This document shows, one piece after another, positions 16,174 to 24,499 of a stretch of DNA of 64,000 nucleotides (within the stretch, counting starts at the first letter, position 1; the number at the start of each line of letters is the position of its first letter). Source of the DNA: Pseudomonas mendocina (GTDB lineage Bacteria > Pseudomonadota > Gammaproteobacteria > Pseudomonadales > Pseudomonadaceae); assembly GCA_037482215.1 (NCBI GenBank), contig CP148074.1:4650001-4714000 (forward strand), given 5' to 3'. The position numbers were made by a program, and so were the translations under genes. The notes beneath the pieces were generated by a model. The model was not told where the DNA came from, made no database searches, and saw only the letters and a list, made by a program, of their open reading frames with translations.

Positions 16174-17166
16174 TTATCGAACCAGCCCCCGCACCAGCGT
16201 CTCCCTCGGACTTTCGCCAAAACGTTTGCGGTAGTCACTGGCCATGCGGCCAAGCTGATAGAAGCCCCAGCGGGTGGCGACCTGGGTGACGCTGCGGGGT
16301 TTGCTGGGGTCGAGCAGGTCATGATGCACGCGGTCCAGGCGTACATCGCGCAGGTAGCGCATGGGGCTCATGCCGAGGAACTTGGCAAAGCCGGCAAACA
16401 GGGTCCTTCCGCTGACTCCGCTGATGGCCGTAAGACATTCCACGGTGATGTTTTCCTCCGGGTTGGCCTGTATGTAATCGGCCGCCAATTTGACGTGACG
16501 GGGCAGCACTTTGGGCAGCGTTTGTTGCGACTCTGCCAGCAGATTGTGCGGCTGCCAGGAGAGCAATGCGGTCATCAGGGTCTGTTCGAACTGGTTGCGG
16601 ATCAGCGGCATCTCGAACAGCTGCGGCGAGCGCTGCAATTCCCCGAAAATATGCCGTGCCGTATTACGCCAGGCCGCACAGGCCGGATGGTCGAGATTCA
16701 TGCCGGAATAAAAGCGCAGAGGCCGCTGTATGACGTGCCCATACAAGCTGCTGGCGTGTAACTCCAGTGCTTCACGCTCGATGCGAACCACCAGTTTGCG
16801 GCAGTCACCGCTCCAGTTCATCTCCAGGCTTTCGTCCGGGCCGTGGACGCTGCCATGGCGATGGTCGCTGAGCTGCTCACGTCCGCAGATTTGCAGGGTG
16901 TCATACCCAGCCAGCGGTATTTGAATGAGGTAAAAACTGTCCAGCTTTTCCGGTTGGATCTTCACCTGCGCGCCATAGCTGATCTGGCTGAAGCTGATGT
17001 GGCCGGTGCTTAGATAGCTGTGTTGATAATTGAGCGTGTGGCCGCTGTCGTTATGCAAACGGTGTTCGCAGAACACATCCGCCACCAGTTTGCGGGTTTC
17101 ATCTAGGTCCCGCGAGCGCAGGACCTGAAGAGACTGATACCCCTGCTTTGCTAGGCGATTATTCAT
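16174..17166 (-). CDS. AraC/XylS-family transcriptional regulator 1
   Basis: A 330-residue regulator with an N-terminal AraC-binding-like ligand domain (about 30-190) and a C-terminal double helix-turn-helix (about 225-325: ITVECLTAISGVSGRTLFAGF and VTQVATRWGFYQLGRMASDYRKRFGESP). It belongs to the XylS/OxoS side of the family. GGGAGG is 6-7 bases before the ATG. It lies between the StyA-like operon and the second amidase on the same strand. With the regulator at 21216-22214 it is a candidate activator of the six box-pair promoters; which regulator acts where cannot be told. Confidence 0.87.
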   Translation of the reverse strand: MNNRLAKQGYQSLQVLRSRDLDETRKLVADVFCEHRLHNDSGHTLNYQHSYLSTGHISFSQISYGAQVKIQPEKLDSFYLIQIPLAGYDTLQICGREQLSDHRHGSVHGPDESLEMNWSGDCRKLVVRIEREALELHASSLYGHVIQRPLRFYSGMNLDHPACAAWRNTARHIFGELQRSPQLFEMPLIRNQFEQTLMTALLSWQPHNLLAESQQTLPKVLPRHVKLAADYIQANPEENITVECLTAISGVSGRTLFAGFAKFLGMSPMRYLRDVRLDRVHHDLLDPSKPRSVTQVATRWGFYQLGRMASDYRKRFGESPRETLVRGLVR

Positions 17167-17246
17167 GGCGCGCCCTCCCCCAGTACCTCGGCATGACGCG
17201 CTGCTTGCAGTGCTCGTAACCGGAAGAGAGTCACCATGACGCTACC

Positions 17247-18653
17247 TCACTGATAAGCCGCCGGACGGCGACGATGCCAGTCGCTGACTTTTTGTAGCGC
17301 CATACCGGCACGGCACAGCACGGCTTCACCACCTTTGCGGGCAATGAACTGGCCGCCAATGGGCATGCCACCCTGAGTAAAGCCAATAGGCAGGCTCAGG
17401 CACGGATGGCCACTGACGTTAAACGGCGCCGTGAATTGAATAAGGCGGCGGTTGGCTTCCGGGTCCAGGGCCAAGCTGGCCAGCTTGGCGTGGGTTGGTG
17501 CCGCATACGGCTGCACCGGTGCAAGCACCACATCCAGCTCGTTCATCAGGGCATCCATCTGACCGGTGAAGCGCTGTGCGTCGAGCAGAATACGCTGGTA
17601 ATCCATACCGCTCAGTGCCCGTCCACCCTCGATCAGGCGGCTCAGAGCCGGACCATACTCACTGGCGCGCTGTGTATAGGTAAGGTCATGGGCCACAGCG
17701 GTCTGTACGCCGCAGTGGGCCTCCCAGTTGCTGCTGACAGCACGGGTATCCGGCATGCGCACACGGATCAATTGTCCGCCGCCACCTGCAACCAACTGCA
17801 TAACCGCTTGCAGAGCTTGCTGGATTTCCGGGTCTACACCATCGCTCAGCCAGCTCTCATCGACACCGACACGCAGGCCTTTGAAGCTTTCGTCGATACC
17901 GGGGATTTCTAAGCACACGCTAGGCATTGAGGTCGGATCAAGCGGATCGTGACCGGCGATAGTCGAGAGCAAAAACAGGGTGTCCCGCGCACTGCGGGTG
18001 ATAGGCCCGACATGATCAAGGCTGGCAGCCATCTCGAATACACCATAACGGCTGACCCGTCCCCAAGTCGGTTTAAGCCCGGTCAGGCCGTTGGCCGCGC
18101 ATGGAAAGCGAATCGAACCGCCAGTGTCGCTACCCAGTGAGCCAAAACACAGGCCAGCCGCCGTAGCCACTCCACAACCACTGGATGAAGCACCTGTCCA
18201 GTGGTTCGCTCCCCATGGGTTGACCGGCGGTTCAATGCTAGGGTGATGAATCGCAAACGCGCCTTCAGTCATTTGCAGTTTCCCCAGCATCACCACGCCC
18301 GCCTCGCGCAGTCTGGCTACCACAGTGGCATCTTGCTGCGGTACACGGTTAGCGTGTACAGGCATACCCGCGGCAGTCACCACACCAGCGGTGTCGAACA
18401 GGTCTTTGTAGGCCAGTGGAATACCGTGAAACGGGCTGCGACAAATGCCCTGGGCTAGCTCCGCTTCAGCCTCATGGGCCTGTTCCAGCGCCAATTCGGG
18501 AGTAACACGGGCGTAGCTGTGCAGCACGCCATCCAACGAATTGATACGCTCCAACATGGCTTCGGTCACTTCGACCGGAGAAATTTTGCGGGTGCGGATC
18601 AGCAGTGAAAGTTCCTGCATATCGAGATAGTGCAGGTTGTCAGGCAGACTCAT
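17247..18653 (-). CDS. Amidase-signature family amidohydrolase 2
   Basis: A 468-residue amidase-signature enzyme, only distantly like the amidase at 8112-9560. Triad: Lys83 in LAYKDLFDTAG, Ser156 in TGASSSGCGVA, Ser180 in GSDTGGSIRFP. Length is normal. The start overlaps the stop of the upstream hydrolase (ATGA), with GGAG in the hydrolase end, so the pair is coupled. Lying behind the OxoO-like oxygenase, it is a good candidate to hydrolyse the lactam of a hydroxylated 2-quinolone, or an amide derived from it. That is inference from context. Confidence 0.87.
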   Translation of the reverse strand: MSLPDNLHYLDMQELSLLIRTRKISPVEVTEAMLERINSLDGVLHSYARVTPELALEQAHEAEAELAQGICRSPFHGIPLAYKDLFDTAGVVTAAGMPVHANRVPQQDATVVARLREAGVVMLGKLQMTEGAFAIHHPSIEPPVNPWGANHWTGASSSGCGVATAAGLCFGSLGSDTGGSIRFPCAANGLTGLKPTWGRVSRYGVFEMAASLDHVGPITRSARDTLFLLSTIAGHDPLDPTSMPSVCLEIPGIDESFKGLRVGVDESWLSDGVDPEIQQALQAVMQLVAGGGGQLIRVRMPDTRAVSSNWEAHCGVQTAVAHDLTYTQRASEYGPALSRLIEGGRALSGMDYQRILLDAQRFTGQMDALMNELDVVLAPVQPYAAPTHAKLASLALDPEANRRLIQFTAPFNVSGHPCLSLPIGFTQGGMPIGGQFIARKGGEAVLCRAGMALQKVSDWHRRRPAAYQ

Positions 18654-19513
18654 TGTTCAGCTCCAATAAAACAGGAGGCCAGACGGTTGAACGCGTCAGG
18701 GCACTCAGTCTGCAGGTGATGTGCAGCATTGCCGAAAACGTGCAGATTCCCATCGCGTAGCCGGTTAAGCATCATCATCGGCACGTCGACACTGCCAAAC
18801 CAGTCATGCAGTCCCCAGCACAACAACACGGGTGACTCTATCTGGTTCAACACCGGCAGCAGATTCTCCCAGTCACCGAATGCACCAGGCGTTTTAAGCA
18901 GCTGAATGTAGCCAGGGTTGTTACTGGCCTGAAAACGCAGGCGCAGGTTTTCAGAGTCCAAGCATTTGTCATCATGCAGCTCATAGCGCTGCAGCAATAC
19001 ACGCATCTTTTCCAGGCTCGGCCCACCACCTTCGAGGTAGTAATCACTCATCAGGTTGGCCGCATGCTTGCTGAACAGCGGCAGCGGTGCGAGTGCGCCC
19101 TGATCAACCGGTTGCGAGCCAATGGTGATGATGCGAGCCACGCGCTCAGGGTTATCAGCCGCCAGGCGCAGGGCCACACCACCGCCAAAAGACTGGTTGA
19201 TCAGGTGGGCTTTGACAATGCCCACGGCATCCATAAAGCCCAGCATTTTGCGAGCGTGCCAACTCCAGAGCGGGCCTTGAACCAGCACCATGTCGGAGCG
19301 ACCAAATTGAGGCAAGTCGAGGAAGTAACAACGATGATGGGCCGCAAAGGTTGCAGCACTCAGGCGGAAGTTGCTCCAGGCAGTGCTGCCTGGCCCACCG
19401 CCGTGGGTGAAGATAATTGGGGGGCGTCCGGTGTCATTTCCCAGCACTTGATAGTGCAAGCGGACACCGTCGACCAAAACGAACTGACTTTCGCTTGGAG
19501 ACTCAATGGGCAT
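18650..19513 (-). CDS. Alpha/beta hydrolase, meta-cleavage hydrolase type
   Basis: A 287-residue alpha/beta hydrolase. Oxyanion segment FTHGGGPGSTAWSNFR, nucleophile Ser in INQSFGGGVA at about residue 107, Asp in CWGLHDWFG and His in NAAHHLQTE. The fold family matches BphD-type hydrolases, but the HGGGPG and AHHLQTE details differ from the other two island members, so a lactone or ester substrate (for example a coumarin-like lactone) is also possible. It is coupled to the amidase downstream and separated from the upstream oxygenase by a terminator hairpin. Confidence 0.83.
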   Translation of the reverse strand: MPIESPSESQFVLVDGVRLHYQVLGNDTGRPPIIFTHGGGPGSTAWSNFRLSAATFAAHHRCYFLDLPQFGRSDMVLVQGPLWSWHARKMLGFMDAVGIVKAHLINQSFGGGVALRLAADNPERVARIITIGSQPVDQGALAPLPLFSKHAANLMSDYYLEGGGPSLEKMRVLLQRYELHDDKCLDSENLRLRFQASNNPGYIQLLKTPGAFGDWENLLPVLNQIESPVLLCWGLHDWFGSVDVPMMMLNRLRDGNLHVFGNAAHHLQTECPDAFNRLASCFIGAEQ

Positions 19514-19532
19514 ACAGGCTATCCGGAAATAA

Positions 19533-19564
19533 AGAACCAGCGCCCGTTACCGGGCGCTGGTTCT
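19533..19564 (-). terminator. Intrinsic terminator after the Rieske oxygenase gene
   Basis: A perfect 14-bp stem, AGAACCAGCGCCCG (19533-19546) with CGGGCGCTGGTTCT (19551-19564), around a 4-base loop. On the minus strand the stem runs into TTATTTCC, a short U-rich tail. It lies between the oxygenase stop and the hydrolase start, so it should lower expression of the hydrolase-amidase pair relative to the oxygenase. Confidence 0.72.
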
Positions 19565-19570
19565 GGCAGA

Positions 19571-20905
19571 TCACTCTTCGATCTTGCGCACTTTGTAACC
19601 AGGGCGATGACCGTCTGCGGTGTCCTTGAAGATCAGGCTGCTGGTCTTCACCGAACCGGCTACGCCGCGACCCGGTTTGGCGATACCACGGTTCCAGCGC
19701 GAGGCCACTTTACGCCAGGTGATCGGCGAGATATCGGTGGCAACCAGTTGCTCGTCATCCCAGCCGGTGCCGTCGTTGTAGAAGTTCTGCATGGCTTCGC
19801 GGGCGTACAGGTCGCAGTCGTTGAAACCGTGCAGGCACAGCGGCTTGTACATGTACTTGTAGCGGTAATCGAACTTGTCGACGTCTTCTTTAGTCGGGCA
19901 AATACGAACCAGAATTTCCCAGTATTCGTGGGTGTCGTCAGTGATTGGCACGTACCACTCGTACTGAACAACGTGATCTTCCGGCCAGTTTTCCACCATC
20001 AGAACGCCCGGCAGAACCACGGAAGTACGGTAGAAACGACCTTTCACACCTTCCACTTTCAGATCCAGTGTTGGGTTTTCCAGAACCGGTTTCCACTTGT
20101 CAGTGAACAACCACTGCATCATGCCTTTCGGACCGTTCTCGTCTTCTACAACGGTGATGCAATCATCGGACGCAGGCAGGATGCCCAGCGGCAGAACCCA
20201 CTCCATGGCGTGCACAATGGAGTTGTCTTTGTGCACCAGGATGTGAGCGTTGTCGAAGCCGTTTTCACAGGCGATACGCCAGTTGCCGTAACCGGTACGG
20301 TGCATACCGCGGATCTGTGCGTTATCGTCGAGTACGCTTGGGGTGTCCGGCCACAGCGGGTGCGGGAACTTCTCGTTGTTTTCCGGGAAGCGGAACGGCA
20401 GGTCGTGGGACAGCGGTGGAACATCTTCCAGTGGGAAGTCATCTTCACGAACGAAGACGAAGATCATGCCGTTCACTTCCTGAACCGGGTAGGAAGTGAT
20501 GCCGGTGGTGCCGACTAGTTTGTCGTCCGGGTTGGCAACGATGGTAACCAGCTCGCCACTTTCCAAGTCGAAAGTAAAACCGTGATACCAGCAAGAAATG
20601 GTGCTCTTGTTGAAGCACATCGGCTTCTCGGACAGGCGCACACCACGGTGCAGGCATTGGTCCTTCAAGCAGAATACTTTGCCGTTCACACGACGCATTA
20701 CCAGCGGCACGCCACAGATTTGGAAGCCTTCAACATGATCTTCTGGCAGCTCATCGCTAAACAGCGCCGGATACCAGTGGTTCATAAAGCCCCAAGCTGC
20801 ATCTTTATACGGCTGATACTGGCTTTGGGTTTTGGCGTTGTTGGTACGGGCATCGCTGATGCCGGTTTTAACCACACGCCGGCGGACGATTGGCTGCTCG
20901 GACAT
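19571..20905 (-). CDS. oxoO: Rieske non-heme iron oxygenase, 2-oxoquinoline 8-monooxygenase (OxoO)-like
   Basis: A 444-residue oxygenase alpha subunit. Rieske cluster ligands: Cys84 and His86 (CLHRG), Cys105 and His108 (CWYHG). Mononuclear iron: His221 and His225 in FDNAHILVHKD, with the third Asp in the NDCDLYARE segment near 363-365. It is close to the homotrimeric CarAa/OxoO group without a beta subunit, and from memory its N-terminus (VVKTGISDARTNNAKTQSQY) is nearly that of Pseudomonas putida 86 OxoO, also of similar length. OxoO hydroxylates 2-oxo-1,2-dihydroquinoline at C8. A purine-rich AGGGGGA precedes the ATG. Promoter P3 lies upstream. Exact substrate needs a database comparison. 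Confidence 0.85.
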   Translation of the reverse strand: MSEQPIVRRRVVKTGISDARTNNAKTQSQYQPYKDAAWGFMNHWYPALFSDELPEDHVEGFQICGVPLVMRRVNGKVFCLKDQCLHRGVRLSEKPMCFNKSTISCWYHGFTFDLESGELVTIVANPDDKLVGTTGITSYPVQEVNGMIFVFVREDDFPLEDVPPLSHDLPFRFPENNEKFPHPLWPDTPSVLDDNAQIRGMHRTGYGNWRIACENGFDNAHILVHKDNSIVHAMEWVLPLGILPASDDCITVVEDENGPKGMMQWLFTDKWKPVLENPTLDLKVEGVKGRFYRTSVVLPGVLMVENWPEDHVVQYEWYVPITDDTHEYWEILVRICPTKEDVDKFDYRYKYMYKPLCLHGFNDCDLYAREAMQNFYNDGTGWDDEQLVATDISPITWRKVASRWNRGIAKPGRGVAGSVKTSSLIFKDTADGHRPGYKVRKIEE

Positions 20906-20962
20906 TATTGTTATCCCCCTAGCTGACAGGAAAGCGCCACCCTGTGTGGCGCGATTGGTGTC

Positions 20963-21024
20963 ATCCTAAGAAGCTGTGTCCGGGCTGACGCTCCCGATAC
21001 TGTTTGGCTTATCCCGCAAGCGCA
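20963..21024 (-). promoter_or_regulatory. XylS-type promoter P3, upstream of the Rieske oxygenase
   Basis: On the minus strand: distal box TGCG-CTTGCG-GGATA (21024-21010), 5-base gap, proximal AACA-GTATCG-GGAGC (21004-20990), then 21 bases and TAGGAT (20968-20963), close to the Pm -10 as remembered. The leader to the ATG is about 50 bases. The remainder of the gap up to the terminator at 21141 is AT-rich with no gene. Confidence 0.65.
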
Positions 21025-21140
21025 AAAAGATGCACGTTATATAGGGACATTGAGCCAGAACCCCCGGTTTACCCTACGCTGAACCGGTCAGTTTGAATAA
21101 GATTATCGTTTGGTAAATAAGTAGAAATACGCAACTAAAA

Positions 21141-21170
21141 GGCCCTCTCAGAGATCACTCTGAAAGGGCC
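21141..21170 (-). terminator. Intrinsic terminator after AraC/XylS regulator 2
   Basis: GGCCCT-C-TCAGAG (21141-21153) pairs with CTCTGA-A-AGGGCC (21158-21170) around ATCA. On the minus strand the stem ends in TTTTAG. It stands between the regulator stop at 21216 and the promoter of the oxygenase gene, so the two are separate transcripts. Confidence 0.75.
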
Positions 21171-21215
21171 AAAACAGCGAATTAAACAATAACTTGTGCA
21201 AAGAAACTGACGCGC

Positions 21216-22214
21216 TTAGCGCGCCAGTGTTTCTGATGGGCTCTCACCAAAACGGCGCTTGTAGTCAGTGGTGAAATGACCGAGGTGACTAAAGCCCCAG
21301 CGGAAAGCAACAGCCGTGACAGTATCTGAACCCGGTGTCAGGCGCTTAAGTTCTTCATTGACCCGGCGCAGGCGGATTTCCTTCAGGTAGGTCATCGGCG
21401 AGGTGTTGCGGTAACGGCGGAAGCCGGTAAACAGTGAACGGCTGCTGACGCCGGCATGCTCGGCCATATCGACAATCGAAATCGGCTCATGGGCATGCTC
21501 TTCAATATAGCGCTCAACACGCTTCACAAACGAAGGCGCCAGTGAAGGACCATCGGCGCACAACTCTTGTGAGTAACTGTGCGGATGGTTAGTCAGTAGC
21601 ATGGTCACCAAGCCACTTTCCATTTGCGCAATCATCAGTGGTGACAGCTCGTCATCAACAGACAGGCTGTCGTACACCCAGCCGATCATACGCAGCCAGC
21701 GTGCTCCGGCTTCGGTGTTCAGCGGCATATCGGACTCAAACTCAATGCCATGACGCAGCGTGCGTCCGAGTAGCTGCTGACAGTAGCGCTCAAGCAGGCT
21801 GCGCTCTACACGGATAATGAGCTTTTCAGTATCGGCTTCATGATTGAAAACCGAACGCATATGAGGATTGATGACTACACCCTGACGCGGCGTGCACAAC
21901 ACGGTCTTACCACCCGTTTCGATCTTTTCCTGACCCCGGATCGGCATCTGAATCAGGGCGAAGGTATCCAGCACATCGGGCTTGATCGTGACATTAGCGC
22001 CATAGCTCATGCGGCCGATTCCGATATTGCCAACCTTGCGGTAAAAGATTCGGGCATTGAGCGGGCTTTTGCTGTCCAGGTTACACAGATGGTTATCGCA
22101 GAAGATTCTCTCGCCCCAGTGACGAGCCTCTTCAACATCACGGGTGCGGCAAATTTCATATCGGGCCAGGACGGACTCTGGCGGCGTTACAGGACGGAAA
22201 CTTAGCTGTTCCAT
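21216..22214 (-). CDS. AraC/XylS-family transcriptional regulator 2 (OxoS-like candidate)
   Basis: A 332-residue regulator: N-terminal ligand/dimer domain (about 20-200) and C-terminal AraC DNA-binding domain with both helix-turn-helices (ISIVDMAEHAGVSSRSLFTG and VTAVAFRWGFSHLGHFTTDY, ending KRRFGESPSETLAR). It is directly upstream of the OxoO-like gene in orientation and is monocistronic, ended by its own terminator. In P. putida 86 the quinoline genes are activated by an XylS-type protein, OxoS, so this is the best positional candidate. The relation to OxoS is inferred from family and position. Confidence 0.87.
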   Translation of the reverse strand: MEQLSFRPVTPPESVLARYEICRTRDVEEARHWGERIFCDNHLCNLDSKSPLNARIFYRKVGNIGIGRMSYGANVTIKPDVLDTFALIQMPIRGQEKIETGGKTVLCTPRQGVVINPHMRSVFNHEADTEKLIIRVERSLLERYCQQLLGRTLRHGIEFESDMPLNTEAGARWLRMIGWVYDSLSVDDELSPLMIAQMESGLVTMLLTNHPHSYSQELCADGPSLAPSFVKRVERYIEEHAHEPISIVDMAEHAGVSSRSLFTGFRRYRNTSPMTYLKEIRLRRVNEELKRLTPGSDTVTAVAFRWGFSHLGHFTTDYKRRFGESPSETLAR

Positions 22215-22661
22215 TTGGACAACCCTCTACGGTCTGGCTAGGCAACCAGACCGCGCTATCACACGATTCTTATACGGCCGCAGCTCGTGCTACAGCCCAT
22301 TTTTGTTATCGCTGTCGCTCATGAACCAGCTTAGCTCATTACTGGCTGAGCCGCACCAGTTCAAGGCAAGGCAAATAGGTATGGCTCCATTTGCAGGGGA
22401 TTGCGCCCCTTGCATGCTCTGGATGTAGCCCTCCTGATGAAACGAACATCAAACTTCCCCTACTGCCATTAAAAACAAGCATTTAGCATGCCTGAATTGC
22501 CTTAAATGGCCATTTGCCAGACCACTGGCACAGGGTTAACTGAAAATATCGCTATCGCCAGTCAAAAACACAGCTAAACCCCACAAATCAGACTCCTTTC
22601 ATCGTTAAAAACGGCTGATTTGCAAGGTCGCGCTCAATGGCTCAAGCACTCTAAATCTAAA
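22215..22661. promoter_or_regulatory. 447-base intergenic region with a dyad near regulator 2
   Basis: No convincing gene. GGTCTGG (22231-22237) and CCAGACC (22246-22252) form a 7-bp inverted repeat 17 bases upstream of the regulator ATG, a possible operator. Two TGCA half-sites (22392, 22411) lack a good GGATA partner, so they were not called as XylS boxes. The remainder is AT-richer than the neighbouring genes and presumably holds the regulator promoter and the 3' end of the cupin transcript. Confidence 0.35.
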
Positions 22662-23204
22662 TCACACGCGTTTAGCCCCCACCATCACGAACATCATGCG
22701 TGCCGGAGTGTTACTGGTGTTACGCCAAGCGTGGCGAGTACCCATTTGCACCACCACATCACCCGGTTTCAACACACTGGTAACACCACCATCCAGACAC
22801 AGCGTCAACTCACCTTCGATCAGTACGCCATAGTCGATGGTTTCAGTACGGTGAAAGCCTGGCTCATCCTCCTCAAAGCGCTGCGCCATACCCGGTAGAC
22901 GCACGGCCATTTCTTCCGCTGCAGCCTTAAGCTCTTCTTCGCTCGGCACATAGGAAGACTCTGGCGGGAAGGTCACAAACAGTGCACTGGTGCCCCCAAA
23001 CTCCGGCGCAATGGAGGTCAGTTCGGCCAGAGGATTCGGGTTTACATTGCCAATTTCCGGCTGTGCCGAGGTTTGCCAGAACACCGCTGCGCTGAAGCCC
23101 GGTGTATGCACAAACGATTCATCACCTGGGATCGGGCCAGAACTCACAACCCGTGAACGTCCCTGAGCGTCGTGACCGGTCACTACACATTTTGCACGCG
23201 ACAT
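22662..23204 (-). CDS. Cupin-domain protein
   Basis: A 180-residue protein with one cupin barrel at about 115-175: FHRTETIDYGVLIEGELTL is the first motif (His present, with Glu), LKPGDVVVQMGTRHAWRN the second (His present). The N-terminal half (TGHDAQGRSRVVSSG ...) is as found in the family of small cupins near aromatic catabolic genes. It could be a metal-dependent isomerase or dioxygenase, or a ligand sensor. It is the last gene behind the MDR oxidoreductase, with a hairpin between them. Confidence 0.78.
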   Translation of the reverse strand: MSRAKCVVTGHDAQGRSRVVSSGPIPGDESFVHTPGFSAAVFWQTSAQPEIGNVNPNPLAELTSIAPEFGGTSALFVTFPPESSYVPSEEELKAAAEEMAVRLPGMAQRFEEDEPGFHRTETIDYGVLIEGELTLCLDGGVTSVLKPGDVVVQMGTRHAWRNTSNTPARMMFVMVGAKRV

Positions 23205-23225
23205 GCAGAACTCCTTGGTGCTTAG

Positions 23226-23248
23226 GCGGTGGCCTGAATGGCCACCGC
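23226..23248 (-). repeat. Intergenic 9-bp hairpin between oxidoreductase and cupin genes
   Basis: GCGGTGGCC (23226-23234) and GGCCACCGC (23240-23248) form a perfect stem with a 5-base loop. No T-tract follows on either strand, so it is more likely an mRNA-stabilising or attenuating structure than a terminator. Confidence 0.5.
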
Positions 23249-23257
23249 AGCACGGAT

Positions 23258-24358
23258 TTATTGGTGGAGGATGTGGAAGTTGGTGAAGCCGTTGCCCTGG
23301 GACTGAATGTCTTCCAGGGCTTCGTTCAACTGCTCCAGCGGATACGCACGGGACTCCAGCTGCGACAGGTTGAGAATGCCGGCCTCAACCATGCTGGCCA
23401 TCTCCTCGCCTTGCGTGGTGGTGAACCACAGCGAGCCGATGTATTGCAGCTGAGCACACATGAACGGATGCGGATAAATCGGGATTGGCCCGGCCACACC
23501 ACCGATTTGTACGATGCGACCACCACGGGCAACAGCGCCCATGGCATCCACCGACAGCTCAGTCGGTGCTTTCGCGCCCAACGTATCGAGCATGGAATCG
23601 ACACCGGATGGCAGCACAGCACGCACCTGCTCCTGAATCGAACCATTGCCCAACTGAACTGGAATAACCCGGCGCGGGTCCAGCGCCTGCAAGCGCTCAA
23701 GCGCCTCTTTGTCACGGGCCACAACCAATACGCGGGAGGCACCGAATGCCAGCGCCAGCAAAGTCGCGCCTACACCCAGCGTGCCGCTGGCACCAAGGAT
23801 CAGGATGTTTTGCGAAGGACGCAGTTCGGCCTTGCGAATCGCCGCATAAGCCGTGCCCAGATAACCGAAGCGGGTAGCCTCAACAAAACTCAGACAGTCC
23901 GGCAGACGCACCAGGTTGTGGGTATGCGCCGTCATGTACTGGCCATAACCGGCGTAGGAATAACGCTTGAAGACGTCTTTTGAACCGGGGCCAAAACCGA
24001 AGTAGCCCATAAAGGTGTAAGACTCGCAGCGTGGTGCATCACCCTCACGGCAATGGCGGCACTCGCCACAACCTACACCTGGGTTCACATACACCCGGTC
24101 ACCCGGTTTGAAGCTGGTAACGGCAGAGCCGACAGCGGCCACCGTACCGGCGGAATCAAGACCGAAAATAGCCGGCAATTGCGGCAACGGCAGGAACGGA
24201 TACCACTCCGGGAAATGCGTGGTGACGTTTTTCAGGTTAGGGATAATGCCGCTGGCCGCGACTTTGAGCAGCACATCGTGCGGGCCCGGGGTTGGAACTG
24301 GGATCTGGTCGACTACAAAGCGGCCGCCAATCTCGTGCAAACGTGCAGCTTGCATCAT
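23258..24358 (-). CDS. MDR-family oxidoreductase with structural but no catalytic zinc ligands
   Basis: A 366-residue medium-chain dehydrogenase/reductase. The structural zinc lobe is intact (CGECRHCREGDAPRC at about 92-106) and the NAD(P) site is ILGASGTLGVGA near 190. The usual catalytic-zinc Cys in the loop after VAASG is missing (VAASGIIPNLKN), and GHExxG is GLDSAG. It may therefore be a reductase not using catalytic zinc, for instance on an enone or a coumarin-type double bond. Start codons at 24358 and 24355 are adjacent; the ribosome site (GGAG) is rather far. It is downstream of the DUF1329 gene, with a terminator-like hairpin between. Confidence 0.82.
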   Translation of the reverse strand: MMQAARLHEIGGRFVVDQIPVPTPGPHDVLLKVAASGIIPNLKNVTTHFPEWYPFLPLPQLPAIFGLDSAGTVAAVGSAVTSFKPGDRVYVNPGVGCGECRHCREGDAPRCESYTFMGYFGFGPGSKDVFKRYSYAGYGQYMTAHTHNLVRLPDCLSFVEATRFGYLGTAYAAIRKAELRPSQNILILGASGTLGVGATLLALAFGASRVLVVARDKEALERLQALDPRRVIPVQLGNGSIQEQVRAVLPSGVDSMLDTLGAKAPTELSVDAMGAVARGGRIVQIGGVAGPIPIYPHPFMCAQLQYIGSLWFTTTQGEEMASMVEAGILNLSQLESRAYPLEQLNEALEDIQSQGNGFTNFHILHQ

Positions 24359-24449
24359 TGACACAGGACTCTCCTTGGGATCGCGACTACGGCGCAAGGC
24401 CAAGCGACCCGTTTGATACGCCTGTAAACAGGCTTTTTATAGAAAGAAC

Positions 24450-24469
24450 CCGGACCATTGCTGGCCCGG
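24450..24469 (-). terminator. Weak terminator-like hairpin after the DUF1329 gene
   Basis: CCGGACC (24450-24456) pairs with GGCCCGG (24463-24469) with one wobble; on the minus strand GTTCTTTCT follows. It may reduce read-through from the DUF1329 gene into the MDR and cupin genes. No box-type promoter was found in this gap, so those two genes probably depend on read-through. Confidence 0.4.
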
Positions 24470-24499
24470 ACTAAAATCACACAAGGGATTTCTCAGCAA

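Noticed and set aside
22381..22414. TGCA half-sites upstream of AraC/XylS regulator 2 as a seventh regulon promoter
   Set aside because: The partner halves do not fit GGATA or GGAGC and the 20-base period is off by one, so it was not counted with the six promoters.
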